DNA of 64,000 bases from Chrysopilus asiliformis (Eukaryota; Arthropoda; Insecta; Diptera; Rhagionidae), in NCBI GenBank assembly GCA_964034945.1, contig OZ035961.1:13717243-13781242 (forward strand), written 5' to 3'. The position numbers were made by a program, and so were the translations under genes. The notes under the pieces are model-generated. The model saw nothing but the letters and a program-made list of their open reading frames with translations, did no database searches and was not told the origin of the DNA. This document shows, in pieces, positions 11,684-24,902 of this stretch (position 1 is its first letter; the number at the start of each line of letters is the position of its first letter).

Positions 11684-14600
11684 TTATAGATATAGACATG
11701 CAAATTTCCATCATAAAAGGTTAAATTATGTAAGGTAGGTATCATGATAAAAGATATGTTTTTCATTTCAATTCTTTTTTAAATTCCAGTATTACAATTT
11801 TAGAAGGTGTAGAATGAAAATCTTCTAAAAAAATACCTTTTATTTGATGCCACCTGCTGCGTTGAAGTGTGAATAATTGAGAGGTTGCTCGGATGAAATG
11901 CGAATCATCTTCAACAATTTTATTATTCATAAACGTGTCGCATCACACTTCAAACGATTATAAACCAAAACATATATTTCAACGGCTGAAAATCTCTTTT
12001 ATCACGCAATGACAATTCACGCTCCTGATGCTAACATAAGAAATGTAGTTGGTATGAAAATGAATCTTTAAAACATCTTTTCGTACTCTGAAAATGGAAA
12101 TTGTCGACTTTGGCCACCAACCAACATCTTAAACATTATTTTTTTTTTAAATTGTAAAATTCGAAATTGAAAATGAAATAATTGAGTACCCGTGCCAGAT
12201 TTCTTATGAACTCGAAACTATTATGGAGCTGAGCTAATATAACTCGGAATGACTTTGAGATGAGAACTATTCATAGTTCAATGAAGTGGCAGGACAAAAC
12301 AATTCAGCATGTATTCGTATACCGGCAATAGTAAACGTGTTTTTTTTTAGAAAGAATAGCGTGTCAAGGACCGATTGTCTCCTTACACAGCGGAACATCT
12401 ATTTTCAAGTGTCAAGCTGACTTTTAAAGGACTTTTAAAGACTTTTGAAAAGGACATCATATACTTGGGCCAATCGAGGGTAGCACAGTACTTAAATTTT
12501 CTTACCTTACTTTGTCATTGATCTAAAAGTCAGTCAGGTAAATTTGGTTCATTTAACAAGGTGTTCAATTCCATTGTGCCTAAGGTCGAAATTGATCCTT
12601 AAACGTTTTCTAATTCATCCAGATGCAAGCTGATTTTTCGCTTTTTTTTACTTATGCAGGGACAGACAATCTCGAAGATAGACTTCTGCGTGACTGATTG
12701 GCGGTTTTATCGCCTTTTTCGGTTTGTTAGTTTGATTTATGTGTCACATTGAAATGTGTCTTTTTTTTCTTAATTGGCAGATGTTCTCATAAAATTAAAT
12801 ATTTCGGTTTAATATCAAAATGCTATTTTTATTGCATGTTCTTTTTTAAATTTTGTCGTTTATTAAATTTAACTTTTGTTTGGCGGTTTTAGTGGCATAA
12901 TTGCAAATTTTGGCAATCCTACTCCCTCCCTTCGAAAACTTTTTCTGGATTTATAATTTAAATCCATTGTTAAATTTACTACCGAAAATTTAAAGAAAAT
13001 TTTCAGAAAAGCGGAAATTAGTTATACTTTTTATTATTTTGCAAAAAATCCGTCTAAATATAAAACTGCTTTTCTGGCAGCTTTGCGTAATCAGAAAAGT
13101 TAAAATTTTGAAAACTAAGTTTAGTTTTTAGCATATTCAAGTTGCATAAAACCAGAACCAACAAAAAGGATAAACAGCCACTTGAGTAAATACGAGCAGT
13201 ATTTCTTCATTTATTAACTTAAAACTGAAGTAATTGTCCTGAGTTGAAAAATATCGACTCTGCTGGTTGATTTTTAACCGAAGAAGCCGCTTATAGGTCG
13301 GCAAACATTAAAAGTAGAAGTAACTGAATTTGGATCTACTTTAGTGAAATCCTTAGTGACATTAAGAAGTCAACGTTGGCCTTACTTACATATGGTCTTA
13401 TAGTGGATATGCGCAATGATTGTTTACCAATTTGTATTTGTATTGAGGAGTCATTTTAGATCCGCTAATTGACATAACAAATACCTGGGCCAAGATTGAA
13501 TTGCAGCATTGTTTTCGCTAAGTTGACTTGAAACGCGCACCTTTGCCGCATGTCTCCGATTCCAAGTGGAAGACAGTAAACACCTTAAAACCTACAGATT
13601 AAATATCGGTGAGTTGAAGATCCGTGGCTCGTAGGAGATACCATAGCTTAAAGTTACTACTTATCGTTAGTTACTGTTGCCGTAGTTATGTGGAAATGGT
13701 GGCTAATGATCCCGGCATCATAGTCACATATTCGTATTTCGCTATATACCTTAAGATTTAAAGTTAATCAAAGGTAAGCAAGCAAGAGAATAGATAGGTT
13801 TGCGGCTGCTGTTGATTCTACACTTACCTGAACGAAACACTGTCGATGATGCTTCCCACTATAATTTGATTGCGTGTGAACGGTAAAAGGTAAACGATAA
13901 GTAAACGATGAGTAATGAGTAGGATACGAATCGTTGTCTAAACAATGAAGTGCTGCTATATGACACCTCGTTGCTTACTTAACGAAATGGTTTCGATCAA
14001 ATTTATTGGCGGCAGGTAATTGCTTCATTCCGATGATCGATCGCTTATGTTGAAAATTAAGGGGGTCTGGCGGGACGAAATCGGATGGCCGCCCGATTGA
14101 TGTTTAATTAAGTAATTGAATCAGCGTTTACCTTAAATATGCTGCTTAAATAAGATTCTTCAATTATGTACACAGATTAGAATTCTCTTATTTTAAACTA
14201 AACTTCAAGTAAGAGGGAAATTAATTGTTTGTCGACATGAAATTGCTGTCATTCGTTGGCAGCTGAGTTTAAATTTGAGCTTACGATAGTGGAGGAAATC
14301 GAAGGGGGAGCGGGAAAACGTTCGAATAGTACGAGTGAAAGAAGGTGTTTGGGGAAATACCAAAGATTTCTAATTGAAAGTCACCTGAGGTGTTTGTGGT
14401 ATTTGGCAAACAGTAAACTTTTGCCTAATCAAATTGTTTTATTTAATTTTTGCCTACTTGATTTATGTGTAGAGAAAAAAACTTCAACTTTAACTTAATT
14501 TCTCAAATAGCAGATATTCTTCGAAACAATTAACTGAAAATAGCGGATTCCGTAAGAAAGTAATACTTATTTGGTTTTTAATTTTTAGACGGCAGGAGTT

Positions 14601-14899
14601 GTTGGCATAGCAATTGTAAGGTTTATTATTTTTAATAAAATTGAATTTAGTGTGATTTGATTAGGACATCTGGTCAATACGAATAGAACAAATTTTATCG
14701 TAAATAAATTTTTCAAAAACCTGAAATTTCACTAATATGAAGTGACACGGAATTCACTGTTTAAACCTACCAATTGTTCTGAAGGGGTTAACCTTCTAGT
14801 GCAAAGCTTCGCCTCAAGGTGCTGCATATTTAAATCCATATTAAATGGGATTAAATAATTAAGTGTAATTGTTTCTAGTACACTCTTCTTTTCCCCACC
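11684..14899. other. intergenic DNA
   Basis: No recognisable gene. Repeated GATAAGTAAACGATGAG-like words near 13890-13920 may belong to an unrecognised small repeat. Confidence 0.5.
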
Positions 14900-15523
14900 A
14901 AAATTCAATCGGACTACACAAATGGATTTTTTAAAATAAACATGTTGTCTGTCATCATATACAGGGTATTCACAGTCCTCTTTTAAATTGCGAGTAAATT
15001 TACCGCTCGGTAATTCAGTCAAATTTAACAGATTTTTACCGAGACGGTAATTTGGTTCATGTAAAAATGAATTACCGGATACGGTAATTGTAGACATGCC
15101 TTGAGTCGTGTTTTCCGGCCCGGTTATTCGGTATTAAGAATCAACCGCGGGTAGCGCTAGTAATGTTTTTAGTTGTCAAATTTTCTCGCTGGCGTTTTGT
15201 TAATCTCATCGGACTGATGCAAATTTTTTCAATTTTGATAGCCGCTGCCACAATAGAAATTCAAAAGAATACATCAAACATAGATTTAAAGGTATGTGAC
15301 ATATTTTACAATTAAATTCGCAGTTCATGATTTGGTCACGTATCAAATAAAAGCGCTGTTCTCAAATCTGTGCTGTGGGATGTTCACAGCAGAATATTTT
15401 CAGTCTTTTAATATTACCGAAAATACCGAATACCGAAAATTAAAAGAGGATTGTGAATACCCTCAGTGAGTATTTGACGATTGGCCCCTGGCAATTGTAG
15501 TTTTTTTATGTTTTTGTTTGTTT
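14900..15523 (+). mobile_element. family B, copy 6 (split by MITE E)
   Basis: Remnant of a Helentron/DINE-1-like element. The left piece ends TTGTCTGTCATCATATA. The right piece resumes after the MITE with GTATTTGACGATTGGCC, the terminal hairpin, and the TTATGTTT end. Both pieces align with the uninterrupted minus-strand copy near 19230-19300. The left boundary is approximate. Confidence 0.55.
14962..15463 (+). mobile_element. MITE family E, copy 1
   Basis: 502-bp element with long terminal inverted repeats: CAGGGTATTCACAGTCCTC at the left and GAGGATTGTGAATACCCT at the right. It sits inside the family B remnant and is homologous to the inverted copy at 8129-8678. A 121-codon minus-strand ORF that enters it is an accident of the repeat. 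The target duplication is blurred, probably TA. Confidence 0.75.
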
Positions 15524-16739
15524 TTAGTTTTCAAAGCTCTTGGAAAAATACAATTTTTTCGTTTTAATTCTCTAACTGTTCAATACTCAACTAATTAGGC
15601 TTGTAAAAAATTACATGCTACAAATTAAACTCTTTTTTCCAAGTTTCTCTCGTGTAATCATGAAAAAGTCTTTAATGAGGGGTTCACATTTTTTACTTAA
15701 TTCTAATCGAGCTTGACTAATTAAAACAAGTTCTATAGATTTCATGTTCTGCAAAAAATCGTGACTATAAAAAAATGAATCTCATATAGAACAAATCACG
15801 GGTGGGCGTATAAGACAAACAAATTTTGAATAATAAATTTATCAAAAAATGAATTTTTATCAGTCCGATCAGATTTACAGACGTAAAATTATTCCCAATG
15901 TGAGATTCGATGTTTTCAGGGAACTTCATTCAAATTCTGCCAATTAATTAATATTTAAATAAAGGTCAAAAGCTTCGAATATTAAAAGATATGAATGAAA
16001 TAAAATATAATGTCTCTAAAAGTAAGTTTTTTCTACGTTGAAATTTATGTTGATAAAAGTTTTTTTTTATGATTATCACCTCATGGCCTTTACATCTTTT
16101 GTTCTACCATTGATCCGAACAAACAATTTTAATTGGAAGCACGCGGCAAAGTTTAAAGATATCCGGCGAACTCCCATAAAATTTCTGAGTAAAGCAAATA
16201 TAAGAAGGGTAGGAACGGTGTGGGAAACTTAAAGAAAATCCAGGGAGACGAAGAAAAAAAAAAGCGGTCGTTCCAGGGATCATTCGTCGTATAGATTTTT
16301 GGTAATCATTCTGATATAATCTGGCGTCTAAATTGTTTTTTGTGAACTATCACCCAATTTATATTCATAATCGACAAGTTTTAAGCTACCCGTGTTATCT
16401 TGCTCCCCATTCCAGGTCCAAAAGTTAACCCAAAATGGTCTCTTTTCGCTGATGTTCATAAAATCGTCTCTAATATCAACGAAATCACTACACTTTGAGG
16501 CAATCGAGCATATCGCATCGTTAAAATTTTTGGGTTGTGAAATTTTGTGTTTGTGTTAGGCACACTGAAAAAAATGGTTTATTTTTGGCATGAACAGAAA
16601 AGTTTTTTAATAACTTGCGTGCGTATTGAATTGCTATAAGAGTAGAATTTCGCAAATATGTTACAATTTTTGAGGCTTTTTTAAAAAAGTTATAAAAAAT
16701 AGCGAACGATTTCATATCATGTGCGTCTACTGGATGTTT
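15524..16739. other. AT-rich intergenic DNA
   Basis: Short ORFs only, none with a recognisable product. Confidence 0.55.
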
Positions 16740-17180
16740 TTCTAAGGGAGGATGCCAAAAATTATTTTATAGCCGATCCGGAACAAGATGAGCAACTAAT
16801 TTTATTTAGAAAATTAAAAAAAAATTGAACAGAATGCGAAAAAAATTGAACAGAGTTAGCCAAAATTAACTTACATTTTTGCGCTCTGTACGCTTTATAA
16901 ATAGTCGTAACGGAAGTAGGAAATAAAAATAGCAATAAAGAGAAATGTGCCGCAGATCAAATTTTTTCAGATTAATGCATCTGTTGTGGGAAACTGTTGA
17001 AAAAATGTGTCGCAGGTGAAAAAAATGTAATTTTAAGCAACCTCCAGCCGAAACAGAGTATATTTTGCATATTTAGTCATCGTTTTTAAATATTTGAAAA
17101 ATTATTACACTAATGTGAAAAATCCGGGACAAAAATTTAGTTTCCGGGACGTCTACAAAACAAGCCGAAATCCCTGTGTA
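16740..17180. repeat. diverged repeat F, copy 1
   Basis: Shares ordered short blocks (CGCAGGTGAAAAAA, AATCCGGGACAAAAAT, GCCGAAATC) with 55700-56040. Ends are not defined and the class is unknown. Confidence 0.35.
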
Positions 17181-17298
17181 TTCCGGTCTTTACGCAAGGA
17201 TTTGGCATCAAAAATAAAAGCAAGATAAAAATTAACACGCCAAACTCTCAACGCTTTTATCTAGCTTTTATTTTTGACAATGACGAAACGTCAGGGTA

Positions 17299-17570
17299 CA
17301 CTCAGAAAAATGGAGGCTAACTCGACGACCTACACACGGCGTAATTGGCCTCGGGCAGGCGCGCGTTCGCCTGCATGCGGGCAAGTAAAACTGAGTTGAC
17401 CTGTGGTCGGAGAAATTCTGAAATTAAGCCACCAGCAGGTGAAGTAGGGCATTGGGAGCTGCACGAGTTGACCTTAGATAGGTTAACTCTGACCGCTAGC
17501 TGGCTTACAGACACCTCTGTAAGGTCAGAGTTAACCTGACAAAAAGTTGACCTGGACATTTTTCTGAGTG
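17299..17570 (+). mobile_element. TA-flanked MITE family G, copy 1 (272 bp)
   Basis: Terminal inverted repeats CACTCAGAAAAATG and CATTTTTCTGAGTG, flanked by TA on both sides as in Tc1/mariner-type elements. The body is GC-richer than its surroundings. It is nearly identical, with about two base differences, to an inverted copy at 34017-34288. ORFs on both strands are incidental. Confidence 0.85.
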
Positions 17571-19102
17571 TAGACTGCATAGATAGAACTTAGTCAAAAA
17601 AGTACATTAAGGAACAAAAACTATAAAAAATGTGGTAATAGTAATATTGATTGTTACTACGAAATAAATTTGTGATTTTTATGGTGTAAGAAATATTATT
17701 TGACCATGTCCTGTCTATACTGTCTAGTAGACAGTCTCCTTTAACGCTTCGCCACTGATTTCTGAGGCCAATTTCCTATATAAAATCATCTTTTTTATTT
17801 TTAAAACACTTCAAATTTAGAAGTTGGTTTTCCTTCAGAAATCAAATTTTCAGCTAAATAAAAACCGCATGCAGTAAAGGGTTAAATTTAAAAAAACTGA
17901 GTGTGATTCGCCTACTTTCAGCAAGATTGTGAAGTATAAAAAATTCCAGTATTCTGATTTTCATTCTTCACGAAGTAACAAATAAATCATTTCACTTTTT
18001 CCAGTGTAAAATGGTTTCGTTTTAAATTCTCATATAAAAGAGTATTTCGGGAGTATAAGTAGTTGTCACAAAGTAGATAAAAATCAGAATATCCACGAAT
18101 AAATCGGAGATTATGTTTAACTAGAGTTGAATTTTATCCGAACCATCATTTCCTCGTTATCACCGACTTTTAATCATTTAATCCCCTGCTAACGAGGTGT
18201 TCTCGCTGCCAATAGATTTTGAGAGCAAAAAAAAAACATCTTTTGGTTCGCTTAGATACCTTCGACATGTGAATATTTTGATAATACCCAAATTTTTCTT
18301 ATGCAGGAGGGTGAAACCCCCAGGGAAGGTGCTGTGTGGTGGTCATACATTTATTTATGCATAAATGCAAACAACAAACAATCATTAACGTCAGTTGACA
18401 TAGGGGATTGATTTTCTACGAGGTTATAAGCATCATAACTGTCCCATGCCCGTATAATTGATCCTTTGGGATGGACGGATAGATTAAGATATCAAACATT
18501 GGTCGCAAGGATAACGACTTCGTTACCATAAACGGATTTTTTTTTCTATATTGGTCTTTGTTTGAGCTATTGATGCATATGGTCAGACTAATTTTGCCAA
18601 TTCAGTCAAAATGGCTCAAGATTTCTATCTTAATTTCAATTTATTGAAAAATCCAGCACATATGCCGTTTGAATTTGAAATTAACTATTGATTTTATTGA
18701 TTATATCGTACTGTTTCTCTTTCCGACCCATTAAAGTGATTTTTTGATGAAATTTTAAAAATGGCAAATGTTTGTGGTGAGAAAAGATGATCATTCACGC
18801 TATTTAATATGTCCAGCCAGACCCTGGACCCAACCATGGGTGGTTAATTCTGCTTTTAGTTAGTCGATGGAAATGTTTCCATGGGAAAATTTTGCCAATT
18901 TCATTATTTGTCTGATCTTGTGGTTTTTTGGCGATATCACTGATTAGGGTACGACGTTTTATTTGATGGATCACTTTTCACACGAATTGGATTACAATAT
19001 AACTATGTGGTTAGAAAATCGATTACAATTTTCATTTTCGGGTGATTTTTTAAATTTTTTCCATCGATAAAAAAAAATCAAATGAAACCCCCACCAATAT
19101 AA
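17571..19102. other. AT-rich intergenic DNA
   Basis: Nothing recognised. Confidence 0.55.
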
Positions 19103-19190
19103 GCAAACGTAGCATTTTATGATCAAAAGTAGCATTTTATAATTCATTTGGAAAAGTAGTAAAATGCAAAAGTAGCATTTTATGATCCAT
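19103..19190 (+). repeat. short local repeats of AGTAGCATTTTATGATC
   Basis: Three near-identical copies of a 17-bp word within 90 bp, with an inverted partial copy between them. Minor local duplication. Confidence 0.6.
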
Positions 19191-19205
19191 TTTGATCTTG
19201 GAAAA

Positions 19206-19721
19206 AAACATAAGAAAAGCTACAATTGGTTTTGTAAGAAAAGCTACAAGGACCATCGTCAAATACCCTATATGATGACAGACAAAATGTTTATTTAAAA
19301 AAATTCATTTATATAGTAGACAGGAAAAGAAGTGGATTTTTAAGTATGGATGAGTTATGTGAAATTCTATTCTAAACACATTTTACCTTTATAAATTTTT
19401 CAATATAACTCACAATTTTAGAGAAAATTGCATAAAACTGTTTCATATTCATGGGAGAGGAGGAAGGAATGCCCATAATTTTGCCCGTTGAAGAACTTAG
19501 TCTAGGCATTTACGAGAATCGCAATTTTGCAAAATTTTAAGTCTCTAGCTCAATCCTTTCAAAAGTTCTGGTGTTTTCTGACAGTCAGAATAACCGATAG
19601 ATAGACAGAATAACCGACAGACAGAGATAATTTTTTGTCATCCCTAACACCCTGGTGTAGTTCATTTTTGTGTCAGACGAATGATTCGATGCGTTACCAA
19701 CGGTATACTGAATCTAATATA
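19206..19721 (-). mobile_element. family B, copy 4
   Basis: Minus-strand copy of the Helentron/DINE-1-like family. Reading the minus strand it has a TATACCG-type start, the ACACCAGGGTGTTA block, a GTCTGTCGG microsatellite, the AGCTAGAGACTT block, and the GACGATGGTCC...TTATGTTT end. The terminal hairpin region carries a duplicated TTGTAGCTTTTCTTA word. Non-coding. Confidence 0.6.
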
Positions 19722-20425
19722 CTCCTATATAATATATGATATAGTGTATAAAAACTGCAAAGTTTTGGTGCTAACAATATGACACAGTTAAAAAAGGCCT
19801 TTTATTGTTAGTTAAAATATTTCTCAAATGTGTTATGTAATCAATAACAAAAAAATCCATTGTAAAATACTAGCAATTAGTATTTCATTTCTCTATTTTA
19901 AGAAATAAAATCATTGAATGGAGCTAATCAATTAATAAATGCTAATTAAAAATTCTCCATATTTTAAGTGCTTCACTCAATTATAATAGTTTTACCTATT
20001 AGAAGCATTTAGTTGCGCTAATTACAATTTTTTCTCAGATAAACTTAAGTTTAATTAATACTAGTAATTAGCAAAAACAATATAGCAATTTGTAATTTTC
20101 TTAGAAATATGGTTTTTTAGTGCTAAAAGAGTAAAAAAAATCAAGTTTTAGTTGTGGTTTTTAAGATAATATTTGTTTATATTTCTAGAAAAACTATTTC
20201 AAAGAAATTAGCACCCACGAAAACAATGCTGAGAATTTTTTGAATCACTTTTCCTAACTTTTTTTAAAATTTTTAATTGATGTGTTTTAAGCAAAAAAAA
20301 AATAATAACATAAAATCTCTTGGGCATCTTATTATTATTTTTTTTTGAAGAAACAGCAACTGAAAATATTATGTAATCTCAAATTTGACGAATTTTTCGA
20401 AATGAGCGATGATTTTTTTTAAATA
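19722..20425. other. AT-rich intergenic DNA
   Basis: Nothing recognised. Confidence 0.55.
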
Positions 20426-20682
20426 CAGGCGTTATTCGATTTATAACGTTTTTGGTTTGGTCAAAATATCGAATTGCATCGCATATCGACACGTCGAGGT
20501 CTTGTAATTTTCTTACAAATCCGAAAAAGATTAAAAGTTCAAACTTAAAAAAAACTGTATTTGGAAAAACTCAGGATTATATATCAAATGTTTGTCGTCG
20601 TTTATCAAGACCGGAAACAAAACATTGAGCGCCATATATCGAAACGTATTATATGAAGACGTCGAAAATCGACGGGCGCCTG
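20426..20682. mobile_element. TA-flanked MITE, CAGGCG ends (257 bp)
   Basis: Left end CAGGCGTTATTCGATTTATA and right end, reverse-complemented, CAGGCGCCCGTCGATTTTCG, with a TA immediately outside each end. Consistent with a Tc1/mariner-type MITE. No coding sequence and no second copy in the window. Confidence 0.6.
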
Positions 20683-22430
20683 TATGTTTATAGACAGTCA
20701 TTTATCAGACCACGTATTTGGGCGGCAAAAGAACCAATTTAGGGTTGACTTTTTTTTTGGATTCTCTCAGAAAATAAAGAAATTTTAACAGTTGGACTTT
20801 ATGCGGCTCTATGCGGAGATCAAGAAAATAAACGGAGTAAGAAAAATGAATTTTGAAATTTTCAGCAAATTTAGAATTAAAATATTTTGAAATTTCTATT
20901 CCTATTCTGATTCCGATCAGATTTCATTGAATCGGTTGGGAGGGTCTTTCCCCCAAAAAAATATCTCGAATTACAGCAATTACAACCCTAACGCTGTTGT
21001 TACCCCAATTGAAATCGTTAACTTGAAAAATGGCAAATTGAATAAGTGACTAAACGGAGGAGTCAGTAAATAATGGGAGGCAGCAGCCCTTATCAGTTTA
21101 ACAGATTTCTGACAAAAACTCACCCCATAGCCTGTTATCCTTAGGGTTTGAATAAGAATAAGGGCTGCTATTCGCTTTTAGATTCGATATATGATCTGAG
21201 CTAGTTAGACTTGCATTAAATCGTATACAAATACGACTAAAGATTTTCCCGGTCTCATTTTGATTTCACACCAATACACAAATGTTGACAGACAAAATCA
21301 CACACGTTTGTGTTGTGCTGTAATAAAGTGTCAGAGAGAGGGTGCCGAGGGATGATATCTATACATCCCTTCGTTGTTGTATCGCAGGCGTTTCATTTTG
21401 TGCACATTTCCACCGCCAATGTCCTGGAAGTTTATTTAAACACAAAACGATTATACGCACAATGAGGGTAATGAATTTCATCCCCTATTCACGGCTCTTT
21501 GCTTCCCTCTAGCTGTTTTCCATTGCTGAACGGGAGAGAATATCGAAGGATGAAAACTTGCACGTATGTAACACATTTTTGTATTGCCATCAATTTAGAT
21601 GAGGGTTGAATTGGATGCCTTTTGATTATTATTATTATTATTGAAGTTGTTTTTGTTGTAACATTCGCTCTATTACTGGTTAAATCAAAGTCACAAATGA
21701 TATCTTTTATATTCTTCCGAAATAGATAATAGGATTCAAGTACTATAAATAAGTACTGTTCGTTGCTTGCTACTGCGAATGGTTTATCGGAAGAAAATGT
21801 GCAGCAAGTATCTGATGTGAATACTTTTCAATTATATTTGGATATCATATTGAACGGGTTGCTCATACTTAAAAATTAAACAATGATTTCATACGTGTAT
21901 ATATATATACGAATATAAAATTGTATCCTGGTTACATTTGCTAATAAGATGCGCGTTCGTGTATGACTTGTTATTATGGGATAGGGTTTTGTACTCACTT
22001 CGAATAACGTCGGTTGATATTTAAACTTCATTTAACATTTTCAACTGAAGGTTTAAGGGTTTTTTCGGGTTTTTGTATTTCGACCGACTTTAGTGCGGAG
22101 TTTACATGACTTTTGAGGGTTACTAACCGGAAATTGAGAAATTTGTGACTTGAACATGTTTTAAATTTCCACACGGAATGATGTTTTAGACACGCTTCTT
22201 GGGGTTTATGATGAATGGATTATTAATTTTTATCACTGTGATTTAGCTGTGCAAAATGTTCGACAGGAAGTTAAGAATCAGTTCAATTGTATTAAATGCA
22301 GTTTGTTATATGATATTTTATTTTATCGGCGTCATAAAAAAGACAATTTAATTTTTGTAATGGAAGAGAAGACTTTTTTTTAAATTCTAAATTAGTGCTG
22401 TGTAAAATTATTGCAATGGAGTAACAGTCC
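20683..22430. other. intergenic DNA
   Basis: Holds the 88-bp inverted repeat listed separately and a short (ATT)n run near 21627. No gene. Confidence 0.55.
21082..21169. repeat. 88-bp inverted repeat with 12-bp perfect arms
   Basis: AGCAGCCCTTAT at 21082-21093 and its exact complement at 21158-21169 enclose 64 bp. It could be a tiny transposon end pair or a chance hairpin. Confidence 0.5.
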
Positions 22431-23167
22431 TAGGCGCCGTTTACACCTGACACTTCAACTGCGAATTTTATTCTTCGACACTAACTTGACGTTTCACAAC
22501 CGTTTACAACACCACACAAAATTCAGAGATTTATTCAAGCAAGGCGCCCATGCGCGAATTTTTTAATAGAAAACCGTCTGAATAAATTTTAATTTTGACA
22601 ACTTTTGTTAAATGGTTATACCCGTATGGTGAAACCAAAGGGTATATTAACTTTGCCTTACCGTTTGTAACGCTAAGATCCCGTCATCACATACAAAAAT
22701 GAATTACACCAGTGTGTTTAGAATGATAAAAATAATTAATTTTTGCATGTCCGTCCGTCCGTCTGTCCATCTGTCCGTCCGTCTGTCACGGACAGATCCG
22801 TCCGTATTGAGCTACAGACTTGAAATTTTGCGCAGATCGGTTTTTCGTAAAATGCGAGGCTAAGTTCGTTCATGGGCAAAAATGGACCATTAGAGTGCGT
22901 ACCCCCCATACGAACGAAAACGATTTTTTGCGAATATCTCAAAAACGGTGCATCTTATCAAAAAAGTGCAATCTTTTTGAAAAGTTTGACTTCCAAGAGA
23001 AATTTTGATACTACTGTTCGCCGTTCACTTAAATTACCATACGGGTTTTCAATTATAGCTTTTGTAATGTTTGTATTTTACAATAGATAAATAAAATTCG
23101 CGGAACAAATTCTGAATAAAATTCGCGAAGAAATTCAAGAAAAAATCGTCAGTGTAAACGGGGCCTA
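22431..23167. mobile_element. family C element, copy 1 (contains a nested family B)
   Basis: Terminal inverted repeats GGCGCCGTTTACACCTGAC (left) and GGCCCCGTTTACACTGAC (right, reverse-complemented), with TA at both edges. The interior is homologous to 62597-62876 but is split by the family B copy at 22616-23072. Non-coding; class probably Tc1/mariner-type by the TA flanks. Confidence 0.6.
22616..23072 (+). mobile_element. family B (Helentron/DINE-1-like), copy 1
   Basis: Begins TATACCCGTATGGTGA and carries the complementary TTACCATACGGGT near its 3' end as a subterminal inverted repeat. It contains a GTCCGTCCGTCT microsatellite and ends TTATAGCTTTTGTAATGTTT. It interrupts family C. Subterminal repeats plus a GTCY microsatellite match the published organisation of Helentron-associated DINE-1 elements; assignment to that class is inference. 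Confidence 0.65.
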
Positions 23168-24427
23168 ACTTTAGTTATTAAACTTTGAACATTTATAAAA
23201 AAATATTTTTGGCTTTTTTCTATAAAGCTCCTTTCTTACGGTCACTACATATATTGTCATTATAAGTTTTACTAATATTTGAAATTTCCAAAAAAATCTA
23301 TCGCTATATTCGTTAATAAGTAAAAAAGTCTTCCGCAATTACAAAAATCAATAATCTGTTTTAAAGAGTAATGGATCAAACTCGGTTTTATACCTAGTTG
23401 ATACCTAGTTTTAGTTTAGGTACTCATATGTATCTTCGATCAACACATTTTTTTACATTCAATTGCTTCTTGTTCTTCGCAAATTCGAGATATAAATATT
23501 TTCGTAAAAATACATGAAATATCATTACGTAAATTTTTTAAAATAAATAAAAAATACAATTCATTAAACTTGTATCATTCACTAGAGTTTTTATAAATAT
23601 AAGAAAAACCTTATAAAACGATTTTTTTTCCTAATAAACATTTATATGCTACGTTGGCTCTTTTGTTAAGTTAAGAAGAAAATCCTTCAATCGGATTTAC
23701 GCAATTATATTGTGAGTTGTCATTTTTCTATTTTATTTTATTTATTATTATTTTTTCTGCTTTTATACAAACGAAAGGGAAAATGAAAGCTTGTCAAAAA
23801 TAACAAAAGAAAGTTTTTCTTTTGACATTTTAATAATTTTTAATGAGATCTTTAGCATTTGAATGACAAAAGAAAATTTGAGGTTAATTTGGGATTGTTT
23901 GGGGGATGCTTTTTTTTAAAATTTGATATCTCTTTATTAATATTGTGAATTCTTAGATTTTTTATTCAAAGTAATTATATTAAAAATGTCCACATTTGAA
24001 TGACAAAGAAGTCTTCGTTATTAATTGACTGATGTGTTATTAAAATTTTTTATATATTTTATAGGAAAAATTTTTTATTTAAAAAATCGAGTAGAATTAA
24101 ATTCTAAAAAACTCGAAGTTTTTACAAAAGAATGATGAAAATCTTAAATTGGTATAAAGATACAATGAATCCGGAATTTGAATGAAATATCTTTAATAAC
24201 ACATTTCTATGACATTTTCTATGTATGATTAGGAAAAATGAATGTATGATTAGGAAAAAATTCGTAATGAGTTTTCAACGGACAGCAATGAAATAATTCA
24301 TGAAATATTTACTCCATTTATGAAATATTTTATTGCCAATTTCATATCCAGTATGAAGTGACGGCATAATATTTTTTTACCTTTTGAAAAATATCCGCTA
24401 TATTACACATGCAAATTTCTAATCATA
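23168..24427. other. AT-rich intergenic DNA
   Basis: A 21-bp direct duplication (TGTATGATTAGGAAAAA word) near 24222-24260. Otherwise nothing. Confidence 0.5.
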
Positions 24428-24902
24428 TCATACTCATACTAATATATAAAAATGAGTTGGTGTCTGTCTGTTCCTCTTTCACGCAAAAACGGCTAAACAG
24501 ATTGATTTGAAATTCGGCATGAATGTCTGTGGTAGTTCTGGTTCCAACATAGGCATACGGAAAAGTAGCGCGAGGGGTGGGGTGAGTAAGGGGAGGGGGT
24601 AAAGTGATTTCGAAACTTAGTTTTTGGGCTATGTTACTCTTTCGCGGGCAAGCTACTGAACCGATTGGCCTGAAATTTGGCATAGATGTTCGAAATTTGG
24701 CCTAGATCCATTAAAAAGTAACCCGAGAGGTGGAGGAGTAAGGGGAGGCGGTAAAGTGATCTCGAAACTTAGTTTTCCCTCTATATTACTCTTTCGCGGG
24801 GAAACTACCGAGCCGATTGGCCTGAAGTTTAGCTCCAACATAGACAATCAAAAAAAAAAATTTGAAAAAACTTAACCCGGCAACGACGGGTATGCAAGCT
24901 AG
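24428..24902 (+). mobile_element. Helitron-like family A, copy 2
   Basis: Starts TCATACTCATACTAATAT (a 6-bp terminal duplication), then the GTCT microsatellite and family monomers. It ends with the hairpin ACCCGGCAACGACGGGT and ATGCAAGCTAG before a T. Non-coding. Confidence 0.7.

Noticed and set aside
17317..17580. 87-codon minus-strand ORF also found at 34028-34270
   Set aside because: The apparent conservation is due to the MITE copies; both strands are open and the ORF runs into the terminal repeats.
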